Shown one piece after another: positions 63,191 through 64,000 of a stretch of DNA of 64,000 nucleotides. Under the pieces are notes generated by a model. That model saw only the letters and a list, made by a program, of their open reading frames with translations. It had not been told where the DNA came from and did not search any database. Positions within the stretch are counted from its first letter, which is position 1. Every line of letters begins with the position of its first letter. Source of the DNA: Pelomonas margarita (lineage in GTDB: Bacteria > Pseudomonadota > Gammaproteobacteria > Burkholderiales > Burkholderiaceae_C); assembly GCF_043555875.1 (NCBI RefSeq), contig NZ_JBIGHW010000003.1, positions 310,001-374,000 on the forward strand. Reading direction: 5' to 3'. A program made the translations under genes and the position numbers.

Positions 63191-64000
63191 ATGACCGACC
63201 CGATCCTGCTGGCCCGCCATGGCGACATCGAGTGCCTGCTGCTGCCCGCGCTGGCCAATCGCCACGGCCTCATCACCGGTGCCACAGGCACCGGCAAAAC
63301 CATCAGCCTGCAGACGCTGGCCGAGAACTTTTCCAAGATCGGCGTGCCCGTCTTCATGGCCGATGTGAAGGGCGACCTGACCGGCATCAGCCAGGCCGGC
63401 GCCCCTAGCGACAAGCTGTTGGCCGTGCTCAAGGAGCGCGGCATCGCCCCGCCCGACAAGATCGCCTGCCCCACGACGCTGTGGGACGTGTTCGGCGAAC
63501 AGGGGCACCCGGTACGCGCCACCGTCTCGGACATGGGCCCGCTGCTGCTGGCGCGCATGCTGGCACTGAACGAGACCCAGGCCGGCGTGCTGCAGATGGT
63601 GTTCAAGATCGCCGACGACCACGGCCTGCTGCTGCTGGACCTGAAGGATCTGCGCGCCATGCTGCAGCACGTGGGCGATAACGCCAGCCAGTTCACGACG
63701 CAGTACGGCAACGTGTCGGCTGCCAGCGTGGGCGCCATCCAGCGCGGCCTGCTGCAGATCGAGGCCCAAGGTGGCGACAAGTTCTTCGGCGAGCCCATGC
63801 TGAACATCGCCGACTTCATGCAAACCGAGTCGGGCCTGGGCGTCATCAACGTGCTGGCCGCCGACAAGCTGATGAACGCGCCGCGGCTGTACGCGACCTT
63901 CCTGCTTTGGATGCTGTCCGAGCTGTTCGAGACGCTGCCCGAGGTGGGCGACCTGGACAAGCCGAAGCTGGTGTTCTTCTTCGACGAGGCCCACCTGCTG
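63191..64000 (+). CDS. HerA-like ATPase, DUF853/YjgR family (partial, 3' end outside window)
   Basis: 270 codons visible from ATG 63191 behind AGAGGAG. Walker A GATGTGKTISLQTLAENFS, then VFMADVKGDLTG and FGEQGHPVRATVSDMGPLLL, typical of the DUF853 family. Walker B VFFFDEAHLL is at the window end. Predicted to bind DNA; physiological role unknown. Confidence 0.95.
   Translation, partial: MTDPILLARHGDIECLLLPALANRHGLITGATGTGKTISLQTLAENFSKIGVPVFMADVKGDLTGISQAGAPSDKLLAVLKERGIAPPDKIACPTTLWDVFGEQGHPVRATVSDMGPLLLARMLALNETQAGVLQMVFKIADDHGLLLLDLKDLRAMLQHVGDNASQFTTQYGNVSAASVGAIQRGLLQIEAQGGDKFFGEPMLNIADFMQTESGLGVINVLAADKLMNAPRLYATFLLWMLSELFETLPEVGDLDKPKLVFFFDEAHLL

Overview
The window is a high-GC betaproteobacterial chromosome segment, most likely from the Burkholderiales (the Leptothrix/Rubrivivax/Roseateles-like group or Comamonadaceae). 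The evidence is the core gene order yebC-purD-plsC-like-hemF-nadD-rsfS-rlmH-maf-rng, the kinase-PP2C-rph-rdgB-hemW operon, a cheR-cheD-cheB block, a PEP-CTERM protein and Burkholderiales-type codon use. No taxonomic marker such as 16S rRNA is present, so the placement is inferred.

Layout. (1) 1-3.4 kb: the start of a TPR protein gene (minus strand, cut by the window edge) lies divergent from a TonB-dependent receptor whose leader contains a TPP riboswitch, pointing to uptake of thiamine or a precursor. (2) 3.4-29.5 kb: two tandem tRNA-Asn genes followed by about 26 kb of integrated DNA. This ends in a perfect 48-bp copy of the tRNA 3' part. Two further degraded copies of tRNA end plus terminator at 17.47 and 18.05 kb divide the region into stacked elements. 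Element A (3.6-17.5 kb) carries a serine recombinase whose 3' end runs into the tRNA, a protein with an internally duplicated domain, a tyrosine recombinase, an iteron-like repeat field, a DUF932 protein, a phage head remnant (scaffold/protease, portal, head morphogenesis), a second integrase and a tailspike. Element B is a stub of about 0.6 kb with one membrane protein. Element C (18.06-29.5 kb) looks like a phage satellite: XRE switch, small ORFs, VapE-like helicase, tyrosine integrase, ImmA/IrrE peptidase. It also carries an AT-richer cargo block that resembles a toxin-antitoxin defence pair.

(3) 29.6-34.5 kb: a second degraded small-phage-like cluster between the tRNA-Asn and tRNA-Ser loci. 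It has a truncated packaging-type ATPase, a zinc-ribbon protein, a VapBC pair, a winged-helix replication-initiator-like gene and a DUF3693-type regulator that reads into tRNA-Ser. (4) 34.4-50.4 kb: housekeeping chromosome with serS, ispH, fkpB, radC, an Smr protein, a TonB-like protein, a globin/MinD-like/diguanylate cyclase operon, cheR-cheD-cheB, a PEP-CTERM protein, the kinase/phosphatase/rph/rdgB/hemW operon, and yicC facing away from it.

(5) 50.4-52.0 kb: nested IS3- and IS21-type remnants, then two tRNA-Lys genes. (6) 52.0-64 kb: tcdA, cpoB, pal, tolB, rng, maf, rlmH, rsfS, nadD, hemF, an acyltransferase, purD and yebC form one long minus-strand run, many with 1-4 nt overlaps. The window closes with the start of a HerA-like ATPase gene on the plus strand.
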